Assembly (NCBI GenBank): GCA_965205995.1
Contig: OZ242200.1
Span: forward strand, 2,046,001-2,110,000
Direction: 5' to 3'
From: MPNO01 sp965205995
Lineage (GTDB): Bacteria; Pseudomonadota; Alphaproteobacteria; MPNO01
Length of the DNA: 64,000 bases
This document shows, in pieces, positions 7,739-15,261 of the stretch. The notes beneath the pieces are model-generated. The model saw only the letters and a program-made list of their open reading frames with translations, ran no database searches and was not told where the DNA came from. How positions within the stretch are numbered: position 1 is the first letter of the stretch; each line of letters opens with the position of its first letter. The position numbers and the translations under genes are program-made.

Positions 7739-8899
7739 ATGGACAACATTCGAGTCGCGATTGCCGGAATAGGCAACTGCGCCAGTTCGCTGATTCAAGG
7801 TATCGAGTATTACCGCACACGCAACACGTCGCAATGCCAGGGGCTGATGCACAGGAGCATTGGGGGCTGGGGCGCCTCGGACATCCAGGTCGTTTCGGCA
7901 TTCGACATCGATCGACGCAAGGTCGGCCAACCATTGGAGAAGGCGGTGTTCGCAGAGCCGAACTGCGCCCTGGTGTTTCAATCCGTCTTGCCGTCAAGCG
8001 GGGTGACCGTTCAGATGGGACCGGTGCACGACGGGGTCGCCGAGCACATGGCGCAGTACGGCGAGGACGAGGCGTTCCGCCCTGCCGATGAAACCCCCGT
8101 GGACGTGGTCGCGGCGCTGCGGGCATCGCAAGCCGAGGTGCTCATATGCTACCTGCCGGTCGGATCGGAGCAGGCAGTTCGCCACTACGCCCAAGCCTGT
8201 CTCGAGGCCGGGGTTGCAATGGTCAACTGCGTGCCGGTCTTCTTGGCCTCGGACACCGAGTGGGCGGATCGATTCAAGACTGCAGGCCTGCCCATCATCG
8301 GCGACGACATCAAGAGCCAATTGGGCGCGACCATCGTCCACCGCACACTCGGGCGCCTCTTTGCGGACAGGGGAATCAAGCTCGATCGGACTTACCAACT
8401 CAATACCGGGGGGAATACCGACTTTCTGAACATGCTGGAGCGCGCTCGCCTCCAATCGAAGAAGCGATCAAAGACCGAGTCGGTCCAGAGCCAGCTTGAT
8501 GAGCGATTGGAGAGTCACAATATTCATATCGGCCCTTCCGACTACGTGCCGTGGCAAGACGACAACAAGATCGCTTTCATCCGGATGGAGGGGCGCGGAT
8601 TCGGCGATGTGCCGCTCGAGCTGGAGCTCAGACTGTCGGTTCAGGACTCTCCCAACAGCGCGGGCGTGGTGATTGACGCCGTGCGGTTCGCCAAGCTCGG
8701 CCTCGTGCGGGGATTGTCCGGTCCGCTCGAGGCGCCCAGCGCCTACTACATGAAGAGTCCGCCGCGACAGATGCGAGACGACGCGGCGCTTCGCGCCCTC
8801 ACGTCTTTCCTGGACTCCGACGAGGTTTCACCGGCTCGGGCGCGGGAGTCGGACTTGGCAAAGGTGCCAATGGTTCGGGCAAGAGAGGCGGGCACCTGA
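7739..8899 (+). CDS. Inositol-3-phosphate synthase (myo-inositol-1-phosphate synthase family)
   Basis: A 386-residue NAD-dependent isomerase that makes inositol 3-phosphate from glucose 6-phosphate, the entry step for phosphatidylinositol and other inositol compounds. Marks are the Rossmann GIGNCASSLIQGIEYY at residues 8-23, the VPVFLASDTEW and DDIKSQLGATIVHR segments, the QLNTGGNTDFLNM motif, and late lysines (SKKRSKTESV). The length fits the short prokaryotic type known from actinobacteria and archaea rather than the roughly 520-residue eukaryotic type. GGAG lies 7 bases before the ATG. It is cargo between two IS1595 copies, and horizontal acquisition is likely. Confidence 0.9.
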   Translation: MDNIRVAIAGIGNCASSLIQGIEYYRTRNTSQCQGLMHRSIGGWGASDIQVVSAFDIDRRKVGQPLEKAVFAEPNCALVFQSVLPSSGVTVQMGPVHDGVAEHMAQYGEDEAFRPADETPVDVVAALRASQAEVLICYLPVGSEQAVRHYAQACLEAGVAMVNCVPVFLASDTEWADRFKTAGLPIIGDDIKSQLGATIVHRTLGRLFADRGIKLDRTYQLNTGGNTDFLNMLERARLQSKKRSKTESVQSQLDERLESHNIHIGPSDYVPWQDDNKIAFIRMEGRGFGDVPLELELRLSVQDSPNSAGVVIDAVRFAKLGLVRGLSGPLEAPSAYYMKSPPRQMRDDAALRALTSFLDSDEVSPARARESDLAKVPMVRAREAGT

Positions 8900-9239
8900 C
8901 TGCGCCAGGAATCCGCACCGTGAAACACTCTTGTGGGACAGACCTCCACCAGGATCCTCAATCGAATCCATTCGTGGGATTCGGCAGCAAGGCTCTGGCA
9001 CTACGGGCGGAGCTCTTTCTCCGTGTCCCCACCTGCCGCCGTCGGAAACAGGTAGCCGCGCACACTGCCGGCACGAAGATCGACTACGCGCGTCGATCGG
9101 CCGGATTCAAACGCGTGGCACCAGTGCGCGGTGACGCGCCGAAGCAGCCATCCGTGGGTTCGGCGGGCCACCGGGGCGTATCACGGGCGGCGAAACGCCA
9201 GCCCCGGGTGAATGACAACAAGCACTTCGGAGGATCGCC
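8900..9239. other. 340-bp gap with no recognisable gene
   Basis: The gap between the inositol-phosphate synthase and the methyltransferase holds no conserved reading frame on either strand that I can recognise. It ends with a clean Shine-Dalgarno (GGAGG at about 9227-9231) for the following GTG start. A promoter for the methyltransferase may lie here but could not be placed. Confidence 0.4.
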
Positions 9240-10019
9240 GTGGTCACCCGCGCCGACATGAGCCGGCATTTCGCCGAGATTTCTCCAGTCTACCGGTCCG
9301 TTCGCACGACCGACCGCGAACCGGTGGAGCATATTGCACGAGAGCTCGATGGTCGGGTCTTGTTGAAGGGTGCCGATATCGGCTGCGGCGCCGGGCGCTA
9401 TGTCCTCGCGATGTTCGAGACGATCCCGAATCTCTCTCTCACATGCGTCGATGCCAGCCCAGCGATGCTGGAACAAGTCGACGGACTGCTCCGAGCCAAC
9501 GGAATCGACGAATTCCAGACGCGGCACTCGACCGCTGAGGGTCTCGAGCTCGAGCCTGGTCGGTACGACTTCGTGTCCTCCTTTAACGCCGTGCATCACT
9601 TCGACCTTCCAGAGTTCCTGCGGAGATCGCGGGATGGGTTGGTGGAAGGCGGAAGGCTGTTCGTCTACACGCGGTTGCCCGAGCACAATGCGCGCAGCAT
9701 CTGGGGACGATGTTTCCCGGGCTTCGTGGAAAAGGAGACGCGACTGCTGACGCTCGGTGACCTCCACGGTGCAATTGAGGATACCCCAGGGCTTCGGTTC
9801 GCCAGTGCGACGTGTTTGAGATATCACCGCCAGGTGACACTCGATCGCCTCATCGAGCAAGCCAGGAGCCGACATTACTCGACGTTCTCTCTCTACGAAT
9901 CGGACGCATTCGAAGACGCGCTGGGGAGCTTCCGAGAGATCGTCGAACGTCGCTTTGCCGCTCTGGTCGAATGGTACGATGAGAACATTCTCATCCACGC
10001 AGTGCGTGACGACGGCTGA
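9240..10019 (+). CDS. Class I SAM-dependent methyltransferase
   Basis: A 259-residue protein with a Rossmann methyltransferase core. Motif I is ADIGCGAGRY at about residues 45-54, the acidic end of strand 2 is LTCVDASPAML, and motif IV lies around YDFVSSFNAVHHF, followed by the usual GGRLFVYTR strand. The GTG start is supported by a GGAGG 8-9 bases upstream. No substrate can be read from sequence. As cargo beside an inositol-phosphate synthase, methylation of an inositol or lipid product is conceivable but unproven. The C-terminal third (LYESDAFEDALGSFREI) is characteristic of ArsM/UbiE-like small-molecule methyltransferases. Confidence 0.85.
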   Translation: MVTRADMSRHFAEISPVYRSVRTTDREPVEHIARELDGRVLLKGADIGCGAGRYVLAMFETIPNLSLTCVDASPAMLEQVDGLLRANGIDEFQTRHSTAEGLELEPGRYDFVSSFNAVHHFDLPEFLRRSRDGLVEGGRLFVYTRLPEHNARSIWGRCFPGFVEKETRLLTLGDLHGAIEDTPGLRFASATCLRYHRQVTLDRLIEQARSRHYSTFSLYESDAFEDALGSFREIVERRFAALVEWYDENILIHAVRDDG

Positions 10020-10179
10020 TTGGGGTTATCGGAAGGTTTGTGCGTACGATTACGATAGGAAAGCATCCTGCCAAGGGCTACGTGTCAACGGCGGTGAGCT
10101 CGGAGATCGGGGCTTATAGACTAGAGTAACAATTCTGGCTTCTGAGTTGCGATCCCGTCATTTACAATAGAGTAACAGG

Positions 10180-11145
10180 ATGGCGACAGGATCGATGAGC
10201 AAGGGGCCGGGGAAGTCGTATCGCGAGGGTCTGTCTCTGGACCGGCTCTTCCGGATGTTTCCGACCGACGAGGCGGCCGAGGCATGGTTCACGGCGGAGC
10301 GCTGGCCGGATGGGCCGTACTGCCCGCACTGCGGCTCTCGCAATATCCAGTGCGGCATCGCGCATCCGACCATGACGCATCGGTGCCGCGACTGCCCGAA
10401 GCGGCGCATGTTCTCGCTCAAGACCGGGACGGTGATGCAGGGCTCGCCGCTCGGCTATCGAACATGGCTCGCCGCGATCTACCTGGTGGCGACGAACCTC
10501 AAGGGGGTTTCGTCGATGAAGCTCCACCGCGACCTGGGCATCGGCCAGAAGTCCGCGTGGTATCTCGCGCACCGCATTCGCGAGGCGTGGAAGGAGGTCG
10601 GCGATCGGTTCGCCGGTCCGGTCGAGGCCGACGAGGCCTATATCGGCGGCAAGCGCAAGAACATGCCGAAGTCCAGGCGCGAGGCGATGAAGGGCGCCGG
10701 TTCCCTCGCGGGCAAGACCATCGTCGCCGGCGCCAGGGATCGACGGACCAACAAGGTGAGCGCGGCCGTGGTCGAGGGCATGGACGGCTGGACGCTCCAG
10801 AGCTTCGTCGAGGACCGGGTCGTCGCCGACGCCAAGGTCTACACCGACGAGCACGCGTCCTGGCTCGGGTTGATCTTCCACGATCACGAGAGCGTCAACC
10901 ACTCGAAGGGCGAGTATGTGCGGGGCGACGCGGGAACGCAGGGCATCGAGTCGTTCTGGGCGATGCTCAAGCGAGCCCATACGGGGACATTCCACAAGAT
11001 CAGCCCGAAGCACATGGATCGCTATGTGACGGAGTTCGCGGGCCGGCACAACGACCGGCAGGCCGACACGCTCGACCAGATGGGGAATATCGTACGGGGC
11101 ATGATCGGGCGGCGGATCAGCTATGCCGACCTGACCGCGTCGTAG
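10180..11145 (+). CDS. IS1595-family (ISXO2-like) transposase, copy 2
   Basis: A 321-residue transposase identical to copy 1 except for Gln instead of Arg in the TLDQMGNIV segment near the C-terminus. The zinc-ribbon cysteines, the VEADEAYIGG and VYTDEHASW catalytic segments and the GIESFWAMLKR motif are intact. The protein may work, but its own right terminal repeat is split by IS630, so this copy is probably immobile unless its transposase acts on copy 1's ends. Confidence 0.92.
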   Translation: MATGSMSKGPGKSYREGLSLDRLFRMFPTDEAAEAWFTAERWPDGPYCPHCGSRNIQCGIAHPTMTHRCRDCPKRRMFSLKTGTVMQGSPLGYRTWLAAIYLVATNLKGVSSMKLHRDLGIGQKSAWYLAHRIREAWKEVGDRFAGPVEADEAYIGGKRKNMPKSRREAMKGAGSLAGKTIVAGARDRRTNKVSAAVVEGMDGWTLQSFVEDRVVADAKVYTDEHASWLGLIFHDHESVNHSKGEYVRGDAGTQGIESFWAMLKRAHTGTFHKISPKHMDRYVTEFAGRHNDRQADTLDQMGNIVRGMIGRRISYADLTAS

Positions 11146-11169
11146 CAGCACGGGGAAGCGAGAACCCGG

Positions 11170-11331
11170 ATGGAGACGATCAAGGACAAGCCGGCGGTCC
11201 GGCTCAAGCCCTCCTCCTACCAGCCGAGCAAGGCGGAGATGGAGGAAGACATCGGCATCGACACCACGCCCGAGGATCTCCTGCGTGCCGTCGTGTGCGA
11301 CGTGAGGATCGAATACGACGAAAATACCTGA
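11170..11331 (+). CDS. Small accessory ORF of the IS1595 element, copy 2
   Basis: The same 53-codon ORF as in copy 1, identical in sequence, 24 bases after the transposase stop and 20 bases before the IS630 insertion point. Its preservation in both copies reflects recent duplication more than selection, so a coding role remains uncertain. Confidence 0.5.
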   Translation: METIKDKPAVRLKPSSYQPSKAEMEEDIGIDTTPEDLLRAVVCDVRIEYDENT

Positions 11332-11351
11332 TCGGAGTCGTGGTTACTCTA

Positions 11352-12404
11352 GAGCGGTATCCGATCAGGTTGGATCATATCCTGCGGCGGCGAAGTAGTT
11401 TTCGCATTCCTGGGGTTGGAAGGTTTTGAGGATGCGGGCGATGGCGTCCCAGAGGCCGTCGACGGTGCGCTCTGCCGCCTTGCGGAGCAGCGCCTTGAGC
11501 TTGGCGAAGGCCATCTCGATCGGGTTGAGGTCGGGTGAGTAGGGCGGCAAAAAGAGGATCTCGGCGCCGGCGGCCTCGATCCTGTGGCGCACCCCCGGCC
11601 CCTTGTGGCTGGACAGGTTGTCCATGACGACGATGTCGCCGGGACGCAGCTCGGGGACCAGCACCTTCTCGACATAGGTCTCGAAGGCGACACGGTTGAT
11701 CGGCCGGTCGAGCACGAAGGGGGCGATCATGCCGCGCAAGGTGAGCCCGGCGACGAAGGTCGAGGTCTTCCAGTGGCCGTGCGGCCGGCCCATGCGCAGG
11801 CGCTCGCCGCGCGGCGCGCGGCCGTAGGCACGCGCCATGTTGGTCTTGGCCCAGGTCTCGTCGATGAACACCAGCTGCGCCGGATCGAGCCCGGCCTGGC
11901 CGTCGCGCCAGGACTGGCGCCGGGCCAGCACGTCGGGGCGATCCTGCTCGCTGGCATGGCCGGTCTTCTTCTTGCGCGTCATGTTGTGGCGGATCAGGAA
12001 GCGCTGGATGGTGCCGTAGCCGAAGCTCAGCCCGCCCCCGGCAAGCAGGCCGCGCAACTCATCGATGGTGATGTCCGGGGTCTCGGCGAGCAGCCCAAGC
12101 ACCAGCGCACGATGCGCCTCGATGCGGCCCGAACGACGGTCGCCGCCCGCCGCCCGCGGGCCGGGATCGCCCTCCAGCCGCGCCCGTCGGCGCCACCGGC
12201 TGATACTCGCCGCGCTCACACCGAAACGGGCCGCGGCCGCGCGGTGGCTCAACCCCGCGGCAACCGCCGCCACGACACGTACGCGAAGATCAAGGGAAAG
12301 TGCTCTGGACATGTCCGCCGGCCTCCTCCCCGGCAGACAGGGTGGATCACGAATCGCAAAACTTTGGGAATTCACAATCGATTCAACTAGATAGGATAAT
12401 GCTC
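11352..12404 (-). mobile_element. IS630-family element nested in the IS1595 right terminal repeat
   Basis: A 1053-bp element with imperfect 25-bp inverted repeats: 11352-11376 beginning GAGCGGTATCC, and 12380-12404 reading GAGCATTATCC on the other strand (19 of 25 positions match). It is flanked by TA on both sides (11350-11351 and 12405-12406), the hallmark target duplication of IS630/mariner elements. Rejoining across it restores the exact IS1595 terminal repeat seen in copy 1. Confidence 0.93.
11365..12312 (-). CDS. IS630-family transposase
   Basis: About 315 residues. An N-terminal winged-helix pair (MSRALSLDLRVRVVAAVAAG, with SAASISRWRRR) is followed by a second HTH region (LSFGYGTIQRFLIRHNMTRKKK). 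The DDE core has LVFIDETWAK (first Asp), IVVMDNLSSHK (second Asp) and LPPYSPDLNPIEMAFAKLK (Glu). These three blocks are the IS630/mariner signature and all acidic residues are present. The start is set at the ATG giving MSRALS; an upstream in-frame ATG would add 21 unlikely residues. It is one uninterrupted frame, without the frameshift many IS630 members use. Confidence 0.93.
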   Translation of the reverse strand: MSRALSLDLRVRVVAAVAAGLSHRAAAARFGVSAASISRWRRRARLEGDPGPRAAGGDRRSGRIEAHRALVLGLLAETPDITIDELRGLLAGGGLSFGYGTIQRFLIRHNMTRKKKTGHASEQDRPDVLARRQSWRDGQAGLDPAQLVFIDETWAKTNMARAYGRAPRGERLRMGRPHGHWKTSTFVAGLTLRGMIAPFVLDRPINRVAFETYVEKVLVPELRPGDIVVMDNLSSHKGPGVRHRIEAAGAEILFLPPYSPDLNPIEMAFAKLKALLRKAAERTVDGLWDAIARILKTFQPQECENYFAAAGYDPT

Positions 12405-12421
12405 TAGTCTATAAGCCCCGA

Positions 12422-12838
12422 TCAATCCCCTGGTTTGCTGACCGGACCGAGACCCGGCCGGTACGTCTTCTTGTCGAGGAACTCCTCCATGCCGCGCTCG
12501 CGCGTGCGTTCGCGATCTGCGAACTGCAGCGCCTAGGTCTTCGCGCGGAGGCATTCGTAGGCGTTCTCCATGTCCATCGTCCTGACCGCGCGAACGGCCT
12601 GCTTGGTGTAGGCCAGGACGGTCGGGTTCTTCTCCATCAACTCTCGCGCCAGCGCGATGGTTTCCTCGCGCAGCCTGTCGCGCGGCACGGCGATGTTGGC
12701 GAGCTTAATTTCGACCGCCTTGATGCCGTCGAAAATGCGCCCGGTCATGGTGTGGAACAGGGCGTCGCGACGCGCCATCGCATCGACGATCACCTTGGAG
12801 ACGATGCCGCCCGGGATGATGCCCCAGTTGATTTCCAA
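12422..12838 (-). pseudogene. Feruloyl-CoA hydratase/lyase (crotonase family) C-terminal fragment
   Basis: The minus-strand reading resembles p-hydroxycinnamoyl-CoA hydratase/lyase C-termini: EINWGIIPGGIVSKV, then DALFHTMTGRIFDG, and beyond an in-frame TAG at 12533-12535 the tail MEEFLDKKTYRPGLG. The N-terminal half is missing and its 5' side is fused to an unrelated fragment. The enzyme converts feruloyl/coumaroyl-CoA to the aldehyde plus acetyl-CoA. With a stop and no N-terminus it cannot work. It directly abuts the right end of IS1595 copy 2. Confidence 0.75.
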
Positions 12839-12839
12839 A

Positions 12840-12932
12840 GCCGTACTCGGCGAGGAAGACGTCTCTGCCCAGCCGGTCGAATTCGGCCATCGCGCGCTCC
12901 ACGCCGTCAGCTGTCACATCACTCAGAGCCAC
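12840..12932 (-). pseudogene. Fragment resembling the N-terminus of McrA-like restriction endonucleases
   Basis: From a GTG at 12932 the minus strand reads ALSDVTADGVERAMAEFDRL and then GRDVFLAEYGFG. This is like the small N-terminal head of ScoMcrA-type/HNH restriction endonucleases, which commonly begin with an LSDVT...AEFDRLGR...YGFG pattern. The frame ends where it meets the crotonase fragment (NQLG in one frame, EINWG in the other). The family call is from memory of that pattern; only about 30 residues are left. Confidence 0.45.
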
Positions 12933-12947
12933 ATAAGCACCTCGGGA

Positions 12948-13092
12948 TACCGGATGCCGCTGTTCTCCCTGTTCGGCAAGGGGATCGTGGCGCCCGCGAT
13001 GGGGATCGCCCGCGGCGCGCTGTCGCTGGTCGTCGAAAGGCTCGGCACGCAGCGCATGCAAAGCGGCTCCAGGCTCGCCGAAGAGCCGACGG
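12948..13092 (+). pseudogene. Acyl-CoA dehydrogenase/HsaA-like flavoprotein fragment
   Basis: About 48 codons, reading YRMPLFSLFGKGIVAPAMG followed by IARGALSLVVERLG and SGSRLAEEPT. This matches the helical bundle start of acyl-CoA dehydrogenase-like monooxygenases (HsaA/HpaB-type class D flavoproteins). It has no start and loses its frame at about 13093, where a RidA-like fragment in another frame begins. Non-functional remnant. Confidence 0.5.
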
Positions 13093-13221
13093 CTGTGCGA
13101 GGCGATCGGCGAGGCCTTTGCCGACATCCGCCCGGCCAACACCACGGTGATCTCGGCGCTGGCGCTGCCCGGGATGAAGGTCGAGATCGAGGTTACCGCG
13201 CGGATCGGGAGCGCCGGCTGA
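13090..13221 (+). pseudogene. RidA/YjgF family C-terminal fragment
   Basis: Forty-three codons and a stop, reading EAIGEAFADIRPANTTVISA then LALPGMKVEIEVTARIG. The PANTTV...L...P...VEIE pattern is the C-terminal signature of the RidA imine-deaminase family. The N-terminal two-thirds are absent. Intact RidA relatives are elsewhere in the window (26.3 and 34.1 kb), but this sequence is not a close copy of either. Confidence 0.6.
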
Positions 13222-13344
13222 GCCGCAGGACCGGCGCACGGTTTTGACGGCGGCGGAACAATACCCCACGCGAGGCGGCCGGGCGGTCCGGTCGCGGAGG
13301 CACAAGCATTCAAAGTGCCTTCCGGTGTTACCGTTTTCGAGGTC

Positions 13345-13512
13345 ATGATGCCCGACAGTGCCTTGAAACTCATCTCCTGGAACATGGCTCACAAGCAGGA
13401 GTCATGGCGATGCCTGCTGGACATGGACATCGACCTTGCGCTCCTTCAGGAAGCTTGCCGTCCCCCCGACGATATTGCCGAGAGGGTCGAAATCGATCCG
13501 GCACCCCGGTCC
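13345..13512 (+). pseudogene. Endonuclease/exonuclease/phosphatase family N-terminal fragment
   Basis: The frame reads MMPDSALKLISWNMAHKQES, then WRCLLDMDIDLALLQEA and a VEIDPAP segment. The ISWNM...DLALLQE pattern (Asn and Glu metal ligands) is the N-terminal motif of EEP-family nucleases/phosphatases. After about 55 codons similarity stops and the sequence passes into an IS21 fragment on the other strand. No Shine-Dalgarno is evident. Confidence 0.6.
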
Positions 13513-13514
13513 GC

Positions 13515-13830
13515 TCCCGAATGGGACAGCACCTTCGGGATCGGCACCATGAACCGGCGCCGTGCCGTCTTCACCAGGGCCTCGACCTTGCCCTTGTCGT
13601 TGCCCTTTGCCGAGGACGGCCGAAGCGGTCGCGGAACAGATAATGCGATTGCAAGCGGGTGAAGGCCTGCGTGCGCCGGCGTTCCCCGTCGCCCAGGATC
13701 CTCGCCACCGCCAGGGTCGTGTTGTCATAGAGGATCGATCGCGGCACACCGCCGAGAAAGGCGAAGGCGCTGACATGGCCGTCGAGGAAGGCTTCCGTCG
13801 TCTCCCTCGGATAGCTGGAGCATTTTTGCG
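13515..13830 (-). pseudogene. IS21-family IstA transposase fragment
   Basis: The minus strand reads YPRETTEAFLDGHVSAFAFL, then GGVPRSILYDNTTLAV and SHYLFRDRFGRP, the catalytic DDE core region of IS21 IstA. A frameshift follows at about 13610; in the other frame GKGNDKGKVEALVKTARR continues the same family. Both ends of the gene and IstB are missing. It marks an old IS21 insertion within the fragment field. Confidence 0.75.
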
Positions 13831-13904
13831 CCGCCGCGACCGGACCGTCCGGACGCCTCGCGTGGTACATTATTCCTCCGCCGTTGACAGAGCGCATTTC
13901 CGAG

Positions 13905-14010
13905 GAAAGTCTGTATCGCGTTGCAATATAAGAGTCTTTACCTGTAATTTCCGTCAGAATCCCGGCTTTCTCAAAATCCGTCATCAAAGCGAATGCAGAT
14001 TTTTTCAAAT
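13905..14010 (-). pseudogene. Fic-family protein C-terminal fragment
   Basis: About 30 codons reading LKKSAFALMTDFEKAGILTE and then ITGK. The pattern resembles the C-terminal winged-helix tail of Fic AMP-transferases (SxxxAxxxxxxLexaGILkEiTG). No Fic core (HPFxxGNGR) is present. This stretch is AT-richer than the neighbours, suggesting a separate donor. Confidence 0.45.
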
Positions 14011-14101
14011 TCAGGACCGTTCCTGAGTGCCTTCGGCGCCGCTTGGCAATTTTGGGCCGAAAACGCCGCGTCGATCCGCCCTGCCATCCCAGGCGCCGCG
14101 G

Positions 14102-14740
14102 TCATCGTTTCGGTCGCCGCGACCCGCTCCTGTGACTGGCCAGCGGGCCGCGCCGCCGGCGCACCATGTTCTCCATGCAGAAGCGCGCACGCTCCTCGTC
14201 GAAGCCGATCGGGTCGAACGGCCCGCCGTACCAGATAACCATGTCCCGGTGTTGCTCGTGCGCCGGATCGAGGACCGCCTCCATGAAGTCCAAGAAACCG
14301 TGCGGGCCGCCGACGTCCTCCGGCGGACAGCGCCTGGCCCCGTCGACGAAGGCCGGATATTCCATGTCCGGGTCGCCGTCGCGAACCTCCTCGACGATCA
14401 CATCGTGGCGCCAGTCGTCGCCGTAGTCGTAGGTGTAGACGAACCGATCCACGCCGCGTGATATCACCACGCCCAGCCGCAGGCCCTTCGCCTTGTAGAT
14501 CGGCGGCTCGTCATCGAGTTCCCGGAACGATGGATCGCCGTAGCAGCGGCCGTCGATGTCGAATTCCCAGAGGTGCGAGAAGGTCCAGCCCATGGTCATC
14601 TGGATCGCCTCGTGCAGAGCCTCCAGTGTCGTCGACAAGGGCATGTCGATGCGCCGCCAGATCTTCGGCTCCAACTCCTGCAGCTCGATGCGCAGCCGCG
14701 CGATCCGCTCGCTCACCGCCCCGTTCCGTCGGTCTTCCAC
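14102..14740 (-). CDS. Plasmid pRiA4b ORF-3 family protein
   Basis: A 212-residue protein matching the pRiA4b ORF-3-like domain. Marks are RIELQELEPKIWRRIDMP at residues 17-34, the helix LEALHEAIQMTMGWTFSHLWEF, the strand FVYTYDYGDDWRHDVIVEE, and a Pro/Cys-rich ARRCPPEDVGGPHGF before the end. The family is widespread in plasmids and chromosomes with no established biochemical role. A GTG at codon 9 (VSERIARL) is an alternative start. It is divergent from the EamA remnant and is the first complete gene after the fragment field. Confidence 0.88.
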   Translation of the reverse strand: MEDRRNGAVSERIARLRIELQELEPKIWRRIDMPLSTTLEALHEAIQMTMGWTFSHLWEFDIDGRCYGDPSFRELDDEPPIYKAKGLRLGVVISRGVDRFVYTYDYGDDWRHDVIVEEVRDGDPDMEYPAFVDGARRCPPEDVGGPHGFLDFMEAVLDPAHEQHRDMVIWYGGPFDPIGFDEERARFCMENMVRRRRGPLASHRSGSRRPKR

Positions 14741-14895
14741 TTACCCGGCACGGCTTAGGACCGGCATCGTCGCCATCCTGCGCCACGCCTCCGCGCCGGG
14801 GACCGGAGACCCCGCATCGTTCAGGCTCGACGATTGCACCACCCAGCGCAATCTCGATGCGCGGGGCCGGGGACAGGCGCGAAAGATCGGGGCGG

Positions 14896-15257
14896 CGACG
14901 GTAAAGCAGCTGACCCGGACCGAGTCGACCGCGGTCATCATGTTCTACTTCGCGCTGACGACGACCCTGCTTTCGCTTGTCCCCGCCATCCTGACCTGGC
15001 AAACGCCCACCGCGATCGAGTTCGGTCTTCTCTTCGTCACCGGGTTTCTGGGTATAGTCGGGCAGTCGGCGTTCACGCACGGCATCGCGCTTGGCGAGAC
15101 CGGCTTCGTTCTGCCGATCGATTATCTGCGGATCGTATACGCATTCGTCATCGGAATAGTCTGGTTCGCCGAGATGCCGGGTATCCGGGGTATCGCCGGG
15201 GCAGGCGTGATCGTGGCCTCCAGCCTGCTTCTTCTGAAGGAAGCGGGGCGCAGGTGA
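14896..15257 (+). pseudogene. EamA/DMT transporter, C-terminal half only
   Basis: About 120 codons covering the second EamA domain: LTRTESTAVIMFYFALTTTL, then a five-helix stretch ending ASSLLLLKEAGRR. There is no start codon or first EamA half; the sequence before 14896 reads as unrelated Arg-rich noise. The stop lies 4 bases before the ATG of a complete EamA gene whose own second half is clearly related (LSRTETSVAITFYAAF), so this was the first of two tandem paralogues. Confidence 0.7.
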
Positions 15258-15261
15258 AACC

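Larger units (their letters stand above)
4943..12419 (+). mobile_element. Composite-transposon-like unit bounded by two IS1595 elements
   Basis: Two copies of the same 1256-bp IS1595-family element lie in direct orientation at 4943-6198 and 10109-12419 (the second interrupted by IS630). They enclose about 3.9 kb holding a regulator/protease-like gene, an inositol-phosphate synthase and a methyltransferase. The enclosed DNA starts with an AT-rich stretch unlike the surroundings. I could not find matching 8-bp duplications at the outer ends, so movement as one unit is inferred, not shown. Recombination between the direct copies could delete the cargo. Confidence 0.6.
10109..12419 (+). mobile_element. 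IS1595-family insertion sequence, copy 2 (split by IS630)
   Basis: The left terminal repeat is at 10109-10130. The right repeat is cut after GGTTACTCTA and resumes at 12405. Removing the inserted 1053 bp plus one duplicated TA leaves exactly 1256 bp, the same as copy 1. I see only two base differences from copy 1: T5316 against C10482 (silent) and G5912 against A11078 (Arg to Gln). The near identity implies very recent duplication. Confidence 0.92.

Noticed and set aside
11341..12420. Second IS1595 copy being naturally longer or a different isoform
   Set aside because: The extra DNA is fully explained by an IS630 element with its own terminal repeats and a TA duplication.
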